64,000 nucleotides of DNA from Silene conica (GCA_029255685.2 CM055318.2:9801001-9865000); one strand, 5' to 3'. Counted from the first letter of the stretch, positions 36,816 through 47,698 are shown. Notes: generated by a model not told the origin, from the sequence alone. Numbers and translations are program-made.

Positions 36816-37305
36816 GCATATGTATTTGCATGATGACTTGAGATTCGGATATTGAGACTTGTATGCTTCACATGTTTTATATATGCTAGAGTATATTGTA
36901 TGCTTATGTGTTGTGTGTCACTGACAATAGGTGGCTAGGAGCACTTTAGTCACTCCCCACTGACTGTGGCGCACATGTTGTATGTGTGTAGGTACATGAG
37001 GCTGTTTTGCAGGGGGTTACGTTGTGGCTAGCGAGCGATGATCCTTCATCGTTGACTTTTACCTTATCGTGTAGCTAGACCTTAGACTTTACTTTCAGTA
37101 TTTTGTGCCTGTAGGGATATGCTATCCCGGGCTGTTTTGTATCGCACTTATATACTTATTTATGTTTCATTTCATCTTCCGCATGTTTAGTTGGTTAAGA
37201 CACCTCGCATGTTTTATCTATCATGTCAAAAGTTTTAATTCCGCTGCATTTTTGGCATGTTTTGCGTGTTTACTTTTACGTTTTCGCGAGGGGTTTTACA
37301 GTGAC

Positions 37306-38004
37306 TGCGTGGTGCTTCTCTTCACGGAGGACAACCGCATAAACACGGCTCAAGGATGCGATTTCGTCATCCATTAACAAAGTAGAACGGACTTGTCCGT
37401 ACAAAGTATTGTCAAGACCCATCAAAAATTGATGGACCTTTTCTTCCTCTTTTTCCTTGAGAATAGCTGCTGCTGCCCCACATGTACAGGAGGGAACATT
37501 GCTACAGTTCGACAACTCATCCCAAATTGCTTTTATTTGAGAATAATACTCAACCACGGATTGATTTTTCTTTTGCTGGCAGTTGTTTAATTCATTCTTT
37601 AACTGGTGAATCCTTGGCGCGTTACTCGTCGCGTATCGGTCGTGTAATTCTTTCCAGATCTCTACCACCGTACCCGAGAAAGCGATACTCGGGTGCAGAG
37701 TTCGTTCGATCGAATTGCGAATCCATTGCTTCACCATTGCATTACACTGCCGCCAAGCAATAGCCTCCATGGTCTCTTCCGCTCCTTCTACTGCCTCGGG
37801 TCTCTTGATGGTTCCTTCTACGAATCTCAACTTATTCTTAGCATCGAGTCCGTTTTTCATAGCCTCTTCCCATTGTGCGTAATTGTTTCCATCGAAAACA
37901 ATTGGGCTTATCACAAGGGTAGGACTTTCACTAGGATGGAGATACAAGGGCGAGGTAGGCGGTATGGACTCATGTTTGATGGGAATCCCATCATCTTTAG
38001 TCAT
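37306..38004 (-). pseudogene. N-terminal gag of Copia D
   Basis: Starts MTKDDGIPIKHESIPPTSP at 38004 and contains the Copia capsid domain (VFDGNNYAQWEEAMKNGLDA near residue 40; IHQLKNELNNCQQKKNQSV near 132-150). It is in the same frame as the pol segment at 34193 once the 3107-bp insertion plus duplication is subtracted, which shows the polyprotein was a single ORF before E inserted. After the break the residual reading runs a few codons into the LTR. Confidence 0.9.
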
Positions 38005-38066
38005 ATTAATGATCTTAATTTTGTGATTGATTTTTTGTTTTGGTTTATGTGTTTCCCAGGATTATT

Positions 38067-38078
38067 GCTCTGATACCA
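38067..38078 (-). promoter_or_regulatory. Primer binding site of Copia D
   Basis: TGGTATCAGAGC on the minus strand, adjacent to the LTR: initiator tRNA-Met primer site. Confidence 0.9.
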
Positions 38079-38267
38079 TAAAAGAATATGAGGAAGAGCA
38101 TAAAAATAAGGGAAAGATTGAAAGCTGATGTTATTGAATAATAGAAGCAACGTACATATCAAACTCTATATACTGCTATAGAGAGGTTGTTTCCTAAACT
38201 AATTCCTAGCTATTACTTCCTCCATTCCAATCAATTCTATACATTTACTTTATTCACGTTTGCCAAT

Positions 38268-38660
38268 CACTACTACAAATTTGATCAAAGAGAACGGTTA
38301 GAAAGCGTTCTTAAAGCTGTTTTGGACAGTCCTGTGGCCAGGCGTTCTCGTTGATCAAAGAGAACGTTTAAAATTAAGTCAACCCGGTCTCTTTGTAACT
38401 ACAATAAGAACGGTTACCCCCCACAGCCATGCTCGTTGATATATCATAGAGGACGGTTTTACATGGAACCGGTCTCGTTGTAACAACAATAAGAACAGTT
38501 ACGCTCCATAACCGTGCTTGTTGACATATCATGGAGGACAGTTTTACACGACACCGCTCTCGTTGATAAATTTTCAAAGAGAGGAACGAATGTTACAACC
38601 GTACTGTTTGTTATTGTCAAAGAGAACATGCTATGTAAAGAACCGTCCTCGTTGTTCCAA
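38268..38660. repeat. Left subterminal repeat region of the CACTA element
   Basis: Motifs such as aaagagaacggtt, gaggacggtttta and aagaacggtta occur about eight times in both orientations, at 35-60-bp spacing. These are the presumed transposase-accessory binding sites. Confidence 0.85.
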
Positions 38661-39858
38661 CTTTTTTTTAAATAATTCTGTTTTTTTCCGTAAGCCCTAC
38701 ACGATTGAAACGTATAGCTTATAATTATTAAACCTGCATTACAATTCTGAAACTCCAACATGTTTTACGCAACTAAAACCTTTATTATATTTAATTTGAA
38801 TTCAAAATGAATTTTTTTTTAGCCAAAAAATACAAAAATAAGTGCAAAGCATAAATAAAAATCATTCAGTTCACCTCATTTTCATCCCGACGGCTTAAAC
38901 TTGAGTGTGAATTCAGCTCAACTATTGCGCACCTTGTCTATTTGCTCAACCGTATATGTACAAAATTAACATTCCATAACTACAACCACACTTTTTCTAC
39001 ATCAATTTACCCCCTACTTTTCTGTTCGCGCTCTTCAGTTTCTGTGCTACTCGATATGAATTCACTAATCACTTATACCTCGTCAACTTCCTGTATCCAT
39101 CAAAAATGAAATCCAAGGTCACACAACTTACACATTTATAGAAAAGGAAAAGAAAAGTAAAGCTTAGCAACTGCATTTCCAGCCTTTGAAAATAAATTAT
39201 TGGAATTGAACATCGACAAGGCAGGCCCATGGTGTTCTTGCTAGGGAAAAGAACTTTTATCCCATTGCGAGGGCGGACTATTATTCCAATGTAGAAAAGC
39301 AAGGAAAGGTGACTTTAGATTTTGAACCTACGTGTTCGTCTCCATGACTACCAAGAGCAAGAGGAACTATTTACCTGTAATTATTTCATTCTCTGATATA
39401 TATTCAATTCACATTTTACCAAAAAAAACATAAAAAGATGGACATGATATTGATATAAAATGATGAAAGATCCAAACTTTGAACATAATAATAAGTGACA
39501 GAGATAATTGCAGATTGGCAGAAGGGCCACGATTATACAAATTCTGGTGCAATGTGAAGCAATTACTCCAATCACTAAGAATATTAAAGATGTTACCAAA
39601 AAACCCATTTTTATTATTCAGTATTTTTGCTCACCTTAATCTACAGAGTTACGCTACTTTGGGTTTGAACACTTATTATTACCAAGTATAATTGATTGAT
39701 TAGGAATTTAGGATTAAGGAACAGAAACAACAAATGTTGAACCAAGCTTTATCAATTTAATTAAAACAAAAGGGAAAAACCAACACTAAAATAATATTGT
39801 AGTCTGACAAAGTTAGCTTCGTCAAAATTTAGTTTGACGAACGAGCTTAAATACTGAC
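38661..39858. other. CACTA interior, left: nothing recognised
   Basis: AT-rich DNA between the subterminal repeats and the captured exons. No ORF or motif that I can support. Confidence 0.5.
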
Positions 39859-39990
39859 CTGCTGGAAAAGAACAAGACCGCCGCCAATAATAAAAGCTTT
39901 TAGATTTGCTCCTTGAAACACTTCCAAAAAGCTTCCCTCTGATTCTTGATCCTGATAAGCCGACTTCAATGAAACTAAAGTGTCTTCAAT
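39859..39990 (-). pseudogene. Captured exon of a monosaccharide (xylose/glucose) transporter
   Basis: On the minus strand it encodes LVSLKSAYQDQE, then FLEVFQGANLKAFIIGGG and LVLFQQ, followed by a proper donor (CAG/gtcagt at 39859). This is the start of the second six-helix half of MFS sugar transporters of the VGT/XYLL type (plastid or vacuolar glucose and xylose-proton symporter-like), whose family sequence continues 'ITGQPSVLYYA'. The next exon is missing here. The 5' edge is approximate. It sits inside a CACTA element, so this is a transduplicated fragment rather than a gene. Confidence 0.75.
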
Positions 39991-40125
39991 CTCAATTATT
40001 CAATAATACTGCACATTCACCTCTTCAAACATGCAGAGTAAAACTTACACAACAATTTTAAACAAATTGTAAAAATTCAATTAAATAGATAAAAGAGGGC
40101 AACGCTGTAAAAAGCATAAAAATAC

Positions 40126-40226
40126 CGCTTCAAGAGCTTGAGAAGGAAGGCCTTGATCAGCTAGTTGGTGTACCAAATCTAGGAAGCTTCCAGTGATGTC
40201 GTTTTTAAGAGCTTGAGAAGGACTGC
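40126..40226 (-). pseudogene. Captured exon, unidentified (ALKNDITGSFLDLVHQ)
   Basis: 101-nt open block with acceptor (ttcaatag/G) and donor (GAAGCG/gtattt). It encodes SPSQALKNDITGSFLDLVHQ followed by LADQGLPSQALEA. I do not recognise the protein. Intron-like AT-rich DNA lies on both sides. Confidence 0.55.
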
Positions 40227-40393
40227 CTATTGAAAGGAATAAAAGAAGTGGACAAATTATTAACACGAACAAATTGGATTAGATGATCTGTTAAACGGTT
40301 AATTTGAACACTATTTTTGGTCTTAATGTAGATAATTGAGAAGTGAGAAATTACGTGTCTTATCTACATACGAATCAAAAACAAAATCATTTC

Positions 40394-40468
40394 AACAATA
40401 TCTCAAAGGAGTCCTGTAATCTCTTTCCCTCGGCAATAACATATCGAATGAACTCTTCATCTGTAAGC
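40394..40468 (-). pseudogene. Captured exon, unidentified (LTDEEFIRYVIAEGKRL)
   Basis: Acceptor (tatacag/G) at 40468-40470, then LTDEEFIRYVIAEGKRLQDS and a stop shortly after. It joins in phase (CC/G makes a Pro codon) with the exon at 40563-40732, so both belong to one captured gene. Confidence 0.55.
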
Positions 40469-40562
40469 CTGTATATGGACGATCAAAAAAACATAGAGGG
40501 ACTCAAGCGAATGCAATGGTAGCCAGACAATTGAGATTTAACCAAAAGCCAGCAAAACTTAC

Positions 40563-40732
40563 GGTTGCAAACCAACTTTATTGTGACTTTGTTCCAGCAA
40601 TCGAGCAAACTGTCCAATATAACCAGACGGAATGACTGAGTCAGCCGCAACATCATTCTCATTGAACACTTCCCACATTGAGAGAGCCATCTCCAAGTAA
40701 GATCTCTTTTCTATCAGGTATTGAACTACCAA
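40563..40732 (-). pseudogene. Captured exon, unidentified (MALSMWEVFNENDVAADS)
   Basis: Acceptor (tggccag/TT), about 56 codons including YLEMALSMWEVFNE and GYIGQFARLLEQSHNKVGLQ, then a consensus donor (CAACC/gtaagt). Phase and codon use look like a real plant exon. I cannot name the parent gene with confidence. Confidence 0.6.
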
Positions 40733-42153
40733 CTGGCCAGGAGGGAAAAAAAACACACTTAATTAACAGCATAACATAGAATAGTCATTGTACAATGAGA
40801 ACCAAGGATTCTATGAGCCAAATCATCAAAAAGACAGTCACAGAAGTTAGTAGAACTATAGGCTCGCTACTGAATAGTGACCAGATGTACTTTTATAACA
40901 TGTTGTTACAGATGCTAGTGCACTTAAAGGAAAAGTTGAATATGACAAGGCCATACGTGATAGGAGTACAAGTTGTATAATAGAAGATGTTTGACAATTG
41001 ACATGTAGTATAACAAGAGAGTTGAAGGCTTTATACAAATATTGAGCCTACCACAATGACTTTAGAAGAATGGATGAACATTATTCAGGGATATTATTAG
41101 AAGTCACTAGCATATCTTGATAGTAAAATGTATTGATGTTCACATGCGGTCACAGTCAAAGCTAAGATTGTTCTTCTAGATACTTGGGAGGCAACCATGC
41201 CAGCATCAGGTGTACCAAGGCGATTCATATTAATATGTAGCTTAGCAACAGGTGAATAATATGCACTTACATTGTTTTACAAGAAGTAAAACACAGTACG
41301 AGAGCAGAGTTGAAGCTCACTATTACATCAACTGCCAGCCAACTCAATTCATGTCATAGAATCTTACAACCAAGCCCAATTGAATTCACGGGAATCATTG
41401 AGGCACCAGAGTAATGATGTTGTTGGTTGGTCTAATAAAAATACTTGATTACCTCAGCCAACATATCTAAACAACATTAACAGTACCTAGTCCCAGTATC
41501 TCAATGATTCTGCAAAATGTAGGTACCTCAACAATAATAACCAGAGATAAAGTCTTATGTCCCCCCGAATGAAAATGTATATGAATCAGGCTCAAACGTG
41601 CCATCAACTGGCGATTTTCGAGGAGACATCAAGGATAAAATGATAGAAATCCTCCAATTCCTACACGAAAATGGACTCCGTATAAAAACAAAAACCTAAT
41701 TTAATCATGTACTATGTATTAATCTACAGCTAATATTCATTAATTCAATTCTTTCTAAACAATAGAATCTCCCTAACAAATTAGGACTGATAATAATCAT
41801 GATGGGGTTACAAACTAGGTAGTCATTAAAAAGAGAAATTAAGGCTGAAATTCGCAGTAACAACTTAACAACAACCATTTAGTAACAGTTAGTCTAACTA
41901 GACGAAGATAGACGAAGAAGTAGGAATATAAGTTACATGAAAGCGGCGAAAAAGCTAGGGTTTGCGCGAATTGTAGCGGTTTCGCGCGAATCTTGCAACT
42001 GATGAATTGAATAAGGTGTTTGAAGTTGAAGTTGAAGTTGACGACGGATGAAGTACGGTGATGAAGAATTTGATAAACAAGTTTGAAGCACGGTGATGAA
42101 GAACTTTCCTGAATTGTGTTTTCTTATTATGAAGAACCACATTACTTTTCATA
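40733..42153. other. CACTA interior, middle: nothing firm
   Basis: Mostly AT-rich. A GC-richer patch at 41940-42090 reads on the minus strand as a Ser/Thr/Arg-rich leader (SSVARFARNRYNSR), reminiscent of an organelle targeting peptide, perhaps the first exon of a captured gene. Unproven. Confidence 0.4.
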
Positions 42154-42561
42154 TACACAAATTCTTATTTACAACCGCACTATCCGTCGCAAGCTTGTGA
42201 CGGATACCGTTTTCTCTCACAAAATATCCACTTTTTCTCTATCTCCAACACTATTTATGTGGTCCCCTTTCTCCACTAACTCATTTTCTACCCGACCCGT
42301 CGCAAACAAGACTTACTACTCCCTCCGTTCGATTCCACTTTGCGGGTATGCTTTATGCACAAATATTAAGAAAACCCTATTATAATATTAAAAGTACAAC
42401 AAGTAGATATAAAGTGTTTGGATTATGTGTAATTTGTATGGAAAAAGTGGGCCTTAGTAGTATTATATTAATAAAAGTACAACCAAATAAGGAAACATGT
42501 AAAGTGGAGTCGAACGGACCGATAAGGAATACATGCGAAGTGGAGTCGAACGGAGGGAGTA
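42154..42561 (+). mobile_element. Mutator-type MITE copy 2, with nested Stowaway
   Basis: Same family as 30065. Starts CACAAATTCTTATTTACAAC, ends AAGACTTACTA. Flanked by a perfect 9-bp duplication tttcatata (42145-42153, 42562-42570) once the nested Stowaway is taken into account. Confidence 0.9.
42319..42559. mobile_element. Stowaway MITE inside the MITE (241 bp)
   Basis: CTCCCTCCGTTCGATTCCAC at the left and its inverse (gtggagtcgaacggagggag) at the right, TA duplication at 42317-42318 and 42560-42561. The motif agtggagtcgaacgga also occurs once more internally (about 42502). Confidence 0.92.
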
Positions 42562-43145
42562 TTTCATATAAGAGAGACTTGGTACTTTATTTTTTTAGTT
42601 TGCTTATTAGTCGTGATGGTAGGGTTTTTTATAATTTAAATCAAAAGTATCATTTTTAATATAGAATTAAAGTAAAAGTGTAAATATATCAAACACATCG
42701 GTTTTAATATAGAACTGAAGCAAAAATGTAAATAAAAATATGCCAGTTTTATGGAAAACGGATGTTTTTCATCAAATATGTCAATTTTCTAAACAACCAA
42801 CGTATTTTATACATCAGTTCCATACGCAAATAACTTACCTATAGGACAAAATTCTCCTCCCGCCAAAATTAACTACTTTTTGCATCAGTTTTGGTAGAAC
42901 GGACGTAAATCACTTGACGCAATAGCTGATTTTTGTACTAGTGTAATAGGATTATTTGTTTATTTTTTGATAAAAAATATAAGACACCGTTTTTATTTAG
43001 AATACATTTGTTATCAAATTTAAAGAGACTGATTTTGTTTAGAATACGTCTGTTATCAAATTTTATGAAACCGGTTTTAAAACACCAACGATTTCTTATA
43101 ATAAGAATCTGGTTTGAAAATCAAAGTGATGTGTTAGTTGCGATC
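42562..43145. other. CACTA interior: AT-rich, nothing recognised
   Basis: Contains loosely repeated phrases (aaacacatcggttttaatatagaa; aaatgtaaata) but no gene. Confidence 0.4.
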
Positions 43146-43162
43146 CCTTTGCTCATTTTTTT

Positions 43163-43665
43163 TTTTTTTTTTTTTTTGAAAGTAATCCCCGAAACGGATT
43201 ACATATTATCATTAAAATCAGAAGAAGATAAATCACGAATACAACTTGGAATAGAAAGTTTCGAGAAGCTAAAACTAGAGCCTAAGTTCGCCATATGAGC
43301 TAACTCATGTGCAACTCGATTAGTTTTCCGACTAATATGAAAACAAGCAAAAAACTCAAAACTAGAACAGAGAGCAAAAATGTCATCAATGAGCAAATGG
43401 AAATCGCTTATGCCTGGCACTTTCATTTGTAGAGCTTCAATCACGTCCTTGCAGTCACTTCCCAAAGACACCCGTGTGCACCCTTTACGTATAGCCTCCT
43501 TGACACCACACAAAACCGCCTCAGCCTCCGCCCTCCTCACCGTGCACTCCACCCTACGCCGTTCAGCAAGGCCCCAAAGAATCTGCCCTGCTTGGTCACG
43601 GCACACGACGCCCAGCCCCACACCCTGCCCTGTCTTAACTCCCGCATCGACATGAATAACCACAG
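43163..43665 (-). mobile_element. 5'-truncated LINE with RNase H end and poly(A)
   Basis: Minus-strand insertion ending in a run of about 22 A (T run at 43156-43177 on plus). A 17-bp duplication cctttgctcattttttt is at 43146-43162 and 43666-43682. Only the last part of the LINE is present, as expected for incomplete reverse transcription. Confidence 0.92.
43199..43663 (-). pseudogene. LINE C-terminal RNase H-like domain
   Basis: Open for about 150 codons: VIHVDAGVKTGQGVGLGVVC (first catalytic Asp), RRAEAEAVLCGVKEAIRKGC (Glu), SLGSDCKDVIEAL (second Asp) and NRVAHELAHMA (His/Asp helix). This is the RVT_3/RNase H fold at the C-terminus of plant L1-type LINE ORF2. The reverse transcriptase part is lost by 5' truncation. 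Confidence 0.88.
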
Positions 43666-43793
43666 CCTTTGCTCATTTTTTTAGTAATGGGTAAAATTAA
43701 ACTGTGCTAGGGCAAAAGCGATATTATTCTGTAACAACGAAAGAAACGGAGGGAAGTTTAAAGGGCACAGATGAAAGTTATATTATTTTGCAT

Positions 43794-43856
43794 CTTATCT
43801 ATATAAATACTGAATCATTTATCAAGCTGTGGTTGCGCCACGTCATTCATCCAAGC

Positions 43857-43892
<36 letters not shown>

Positions 43893-44171
43893 TCACTCAG
43901 GTGGGTCCCGCATAATATTTGATTATTTTCCTGCAACATAACCACCCAATATTTTACGTATTCCAAATAAATGCCTAAAATCGTAGATTCAAAAACATTA
44001 CGAACATTTTTATATAAATCATGAATTTAAATAATTAGAAATACACATTATCTGCGTGATAAATAGACCACAATCTTATCTATATTAATACAGAAACATT
44101 TAATGAATCTTATCTATATAAATACTGAATCATTTATCAAGCTGTGGTTGCGCCACGTCATTCATCCAAGC

Positions 44172-44216
<45 letters not shown>

Positions 44217-45254
44217 GTTATTATTATTATTAGGGATTTTCTACCAGGTAACCCCATGTTTTCTACAATTCTACGAGATAACCCTGCCCTTTTATTCAAT
44301 ACACATGATAACCCTCTACTTTATATAAACTTATTAGCATGACCTCTACTTTGCATTTTGTCCAATTGGGGCAAAATTTTCATGTTGATAGACAATTAGT
44401 AGACAATTAGCAATGATATGGAAACTCAAATAAAAAGAACACTTAGCCGCTCTCATTCATTACCGTCAAAACACTAATGACATTCACATGCTCCTCTATC
44501 TCTTTTAATAATCTTACAGAAATCTCGTGGGAAGAAAATTAATTAACATTTATTTTTTTTATCGGTGGTCATTTGCTATTGTCTTTAAAGAGAAAAATCT
44601 TAGCGTTTTTTTTTTCTAATGATATAAAATGGCCGTTCACGTACTTTTGTTGCTTGATTGGTTTTCAATTCAGTTCACAATGATGTTCATTTACTTTGAA
44701 TATAAAGTTTGGAAATCAAACGTTTTACTTTGAAAAATTGTGGAAAATGAGAAATTGAGATTGAAAAAATAGAAGAAAATGAGGATGTGAGAGACAATGG
44801 TTTAAATTAGAGGGAAAAAAATTAAGAAGAAAATGAAATTAGAAGGGAGTTATTAACGGAGGTTAATGTTAGCATACAAAATTAGTCAAATTATCATACT
44901 TAATAATCCAATTTGACAGAATGTAAAGTAGAGGTCATGATAAAAAGTTTTTATAAAGTATAGGGTTACCACGTGTATTGAATAGAAAGGTAAGGTTATT
45001 TCATAGAATTTGGAAAAACACGGGGTTACATTGTAGAAAATCCTTTATTATTATTATTATTATTATTTTTAATTCACTCAGGTGGGTCCCGCATAATATT
45101 TGATTATTTTCCTGCACCATAACCGCCCAATATTCTACGTATTCCAAATAAATGCCTAAAATCGTAGATTCAAAAACATTACGAACATTTTTATATAAAT
45201 CATGAATTTAAATAATTAGAAATACACATTATCTGCGTGATAATTAGACCACAA
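43794..45254 (+). repeat. Tandem duplication of Helitron 5' ends (314-bp unit)
   Basis: Unit 1 (43794-44107) begins TCTTATCTATATAAATACTG, a Helitron-like 5' start, and after 280 bp contains a second start TCTTATCTATATTAATACAG (44074). Unit 2 begins at 44108 with the same sequence, is split by the long-TIR element (44234-45043), and ends at the Helitron start at 45255. Both units share the ggtgggtcccgcataatatt block and a (TTA)n run. Confidence 0.85.
44234..45043. mobile_element. Long-TIR element inserted in a (TTA)n tract (810 bp)
   Basis: The left arm GGATTTTCTACCAGGTAACC and the inverse of the right arm GGATTTTCTACAATGTAACC form diverged inverted repeats about 130 bp long. The flanks are TTA microsatellite on both sides, so the target duplication cannot be read. 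No coding. Mutator- or foldback-type is possible. Confidence 0.75.
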
Positions 45255-45600
45255 TCTTATCTATATTAATACAGAAACATTTAATGAATTCTGGTGAATT
45301 TTCGTCATTAATCCATCATTTTATCTTTTTTTTTTAATTCAATTATGGTGGGACCCGTATTGTTGTTTACTAAATTAATTGTCGAATAAATGTTTGCGTT
45401 TCATTAGTTGTGTTATTATTACGTACTAATTCTTATTTATTTCGTAAACAATAATTTATACGTAGACGATTATATTTATAACGTCGAACTTATATATTAT
45501 ATATTAAAATATATTGCCCATGTCGAGTTATACATAATTATTAAATAATGATTTATGACTAACAATCAATATTATAATAAATAATAGGTACATAATTATA

Positions 45601-45858
45601 CTTCCTCCATTTTTATCCAAATACCATATTTGTTTTTTGTACACTATTCACTAATCAACTTTCAATCTCAATTTTCTCTCAATACGTAAGAAAAAATATA
45701 TTCATGTGGGGTCTTGTTTAATTCGTCTTTACGAGTACATTGAAAATATATAACTTTTATAATTTTTACAAATACGTAGTTAAAGATATGAAGCACGCAA
45801 AACTTGCGTTGGCAAACGTGATAAAGCAAATAGGGTATTTGGATAAAAATGGAGGAAG
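45601..45858. mobile_element. Stowaway MITE (258 bp)
   Basis: CTTCCTCCATTTTTATCCAA with its inverse at the right end (ttggataaaaatggaggaag); TA duplication at 45599-45600 and 45859-45860. Confidence 0.93.
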
Positions 45859-45867
45859 TAATAAATA

Positions 45868-46164
45868 CTCCCTTCTATTCATAATAACCTTCCCTATTTC
45901 CTTTTTCGTCAATTCACAATACCTTCCCTATTTCCTTTTTTGGTAAAGTTTTTATACATATTTTAATCACCTCACCCCACCACAATACCCCACCATACTC
46001 ATACTTTATACTTATTTTAATCACCTTACTCACAACAATTACCCCACAATACATACCCTCTCTCCAATTACCCAACCCCACACCAATACTTTCCCATATA
46101 ATAATCCCCTCCTTATTCTTTGTGCCTTCCCCAAATAGGGAAGGTTATGTTGAATAGGAGGGAG
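45868..46164. mobile_element. Stowaway MITE (297 bp)
   Basis: CTCCCTTCTATTCATAATAA and its near inverse at the right (aggttatgttgaataggagggag); TA duplication at 45866-45867 and 46165-46166. Lies only 9 bp from the preceding Stowaway. Confidence 0.93.
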
Positions 46165-46489
46165 TACTAACCAAAATTACACTAATTGATATAAAAATGT
46201 AACAAAATAAAGAAAATGATAAAAATACGATCGAAATTTCAAGTACAATTTTCAAGATAGTACTAAATTAAAATAACAATAAGAATAAATAAAATAACAA
46301 TAACGTCAAAAAAAATATTTTCAATGTCAATGATATTACAAAAATCTTAGTCAGTTATAGCATATAGCCAAAAATTTCATCATCAAAAAATATATTCGCA
46401 TTATTAGTAGAATTATTTAAAATAACAATATTATTAAAACGAGCCCGTGCATTTTTGCACGGGGTTAAAACTAGTATTATTTTGTAAAT

Positions 46490-47361
46490 GAACAAAGATG
46501 ACGGTTGGTTATCCTAACCATTCTATCTGTTATTAAAGAATCAAAGATAACGGTTGGTTATCCTAACCGTTCTCTCTGTTATTATAAAGACACAATTGAG
46601 ATATGAATTAAGGAATTTACAAAGAGGACGGTTGTTGGTTACCTGTTCTCTTTGTTGATTTCAGACGAGAAGGATAGCGGTGGTTGGAAGCAACCGTTCT
46701 CGTTGTTGTTTCAACTACAATTGGGTAGTGCGCAAGATGACGGTCGCCTGGTGGCGTTGTTTGTTTGGTACGGTGATGGGCCTGATGGCATGCATGTATA
46801 TTATCACAAAGAAGATGAACAATTGACGGTACTGTTATATTAGAGTTATATATATATGTATATTGTTAGATTGTAAAGAAATTATGAGAAATTATGTACT
46901 CCGTATATATGTTTGGCGGTGGGTTTGATTCTTAGTTTATTTGTTTAAATAGTAAATAAAGATAATAGTTAATAATTCTTTTTTTAAGAAAATCTTATTT
47001 TACAAAGAGGACGGTTCTACATAATAAGCGTTATCTTTGTTAATATATTAACATATTAAGACAGTCATACATAATAAGGGTTCTCTTTGTTAATCTAGGA
47101 GAACGGTCATACATGTTCATCGTTCTCTTTGTTAATCTACGAGAACAGTCATACCGTACGTAATAAGCATTCTCTTTGATATTTTAAGACGGTTGGTCAA
47201 ACATAACCGTTCTCGTTGTTAATCTACGAGAACGGTTCATACAAATAACCGTTCTCTTTTGGAGTCATATATGAGCGCCAAAAATAAAGTGACAAAACAG
47301 AACGGTTCCGCATTTAACCGTTCTTAAAGGGGCGTTCTATTAGCCCGATTTTGTAGTAGTG
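46490..47361. repeat. Right subterminal repeat region of the CACTA element
   Basis: More than a dozen AGAACGGTT/AGGACGGTT-type motifs (for example gagaacggtcatacatg, gagaacggttcatac, ccgttctctttgtt) in direct and inverted orientation, mirroring the left subterminal region. Confidence 0.88.
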
Positions 47362-47698
47362 AATACTCGTTTTCTTTTGTTAATATCTTTAGTTACGCAT
47401 CGATAAAAATTATAAAACTTTGATATTCACAATATACTCGGTAGGACAATTTAAACAAGATCTCACATCACTATATTTTATGTTATATATTAGAAGTTGT
47501 GTCGAAAATTCAATCGACTGATGAATAGTATCCAAAAAGTGAAATGTATAGAATTGATTGGAATGGAGGAAGTAGGAAACTGTATAACACTTTGACTAGT
47601 TAGAGAATATGCTATACAAAAAAAACAGAATATACTAAATAAAAGGAATATGCTAAATAATATCTTTCTTTAGCAAGCAAGACTTACTAATACTACAA

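Larger units (their letters stand above)
34199..37300 (+). mobile_element. Solo LTR E (3.1 kb) in gag of Copia D
   Basis: Begins TGTAACATCCCG and ends GGGGTTTTACA, flanked by a perfect 5-bp duplication gtgac (34194-34198, 37301-37305). No primer site, internal region or second LTR is present, so it is a solo LTR left by recombination between LTRs. The orientation is inferred from the TGTAACA start shared in style with element C. It has its own internal repeats: a duplicated 90-bp block around 35925 and 36735, and a tandem array at 36420-36620. A gypsy chromovirus source is likely (inference). Confidence 0.9.
45255..46474 (+). mobile_element. Helitron, non-autonomous (1.2 kb) with two nested Stowaways
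   Basis: 5' TCTTATCTATATTAATACAG; 3' hairpin cccgtgcatttttgcacggg followed by gttaaaaCTAG and T. No terminal inverted repeats or target duplication, as expected for rolling-circle elements. Its core carries two Stowaway MITEs. Confidence 0.85.
38268..47361. mobile_element. CACTA (En/Spm-type) transposon, non-autonomous, 9.1 kb
   Basis: Ends CACTACTACAAA ... TTTTGTAGTAGTG with the 3-bp duplication aat (38265-38267, 47362-47364). Both subterminal regions carry many copies of an AGAACGGTT-type motif, as expected for TNPA-like binding sites. I see no TNPD/TNPA transposase, so it depends on another element. Instead it carries exon-like host sequences on the minus strand (39859-40732) and a set of secondary insertions. 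Confidence 0.93.
38216..47572. mobile_element. Stowaway MITE (about 260 bp) split by a CACTA element
   Basis: Terminal inverted repeats CTTCCTCCATTCCAATCAAT continue through TCTATACATTT at both ends, with a TA target duplication. This is typical of Tc1/mariner-type Stowaway MITEs. Its own sequence is 38216-38267 and 47362-47572. Confidence 0.92.
30249..47672 (-). mobile_element. Ty1/Copia retrotransposon D, nested in the MITE
   Basis: Bounded by the 5-bp duplication gcaag (30244-30248, 47673-47677). The order on the minus strand is 5' LTR (right, interrupted), primer site, gag, pol, polypurine tract and 3' LTR (left). It contains two large secondary insertions: a solo LTR in gag and a Stowaway/CACTA stack in the 5' LTR. 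Without them it is about 4.96 kb. Gag and pol were one frame of about 1468 codons before the solo LTR arrived. Confidence 0.95.
38079..47672 (-). repeat. 5' LTR of Copia D, interrupted by Stowaway/CACTA
   Basis: LTR sequence is 38079-38215 and 47575-47672. The interruption is a Stowaway with TA duplication (38214-38215, 47573-47574). Confidence 0.92.
30065..47689 (+). mobile_element. Mutator-type MITE copy 1, split by Copia D
   Basis: MITE sequence is 30065-30248 plus 47678-47689, about 196 bp without Copia D and its duplicated target. It begins CACAAAATCTTATTTGCAAC and ends GCAAGACTTACTA and is flanked by the 9-bp duplication atactacaa. Other copies with their own 9-bp duplications are at 42154, 50165 and 51510, with a degenerate one near 48951. 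Confidence 0.88.

Noticed and set aside
44173..44233. The (TTA)n run as a coding Ile repeat
   Set aside because: It is a microsatellite within duplicated Helitron sequence; the ORFs across it are artefacts.
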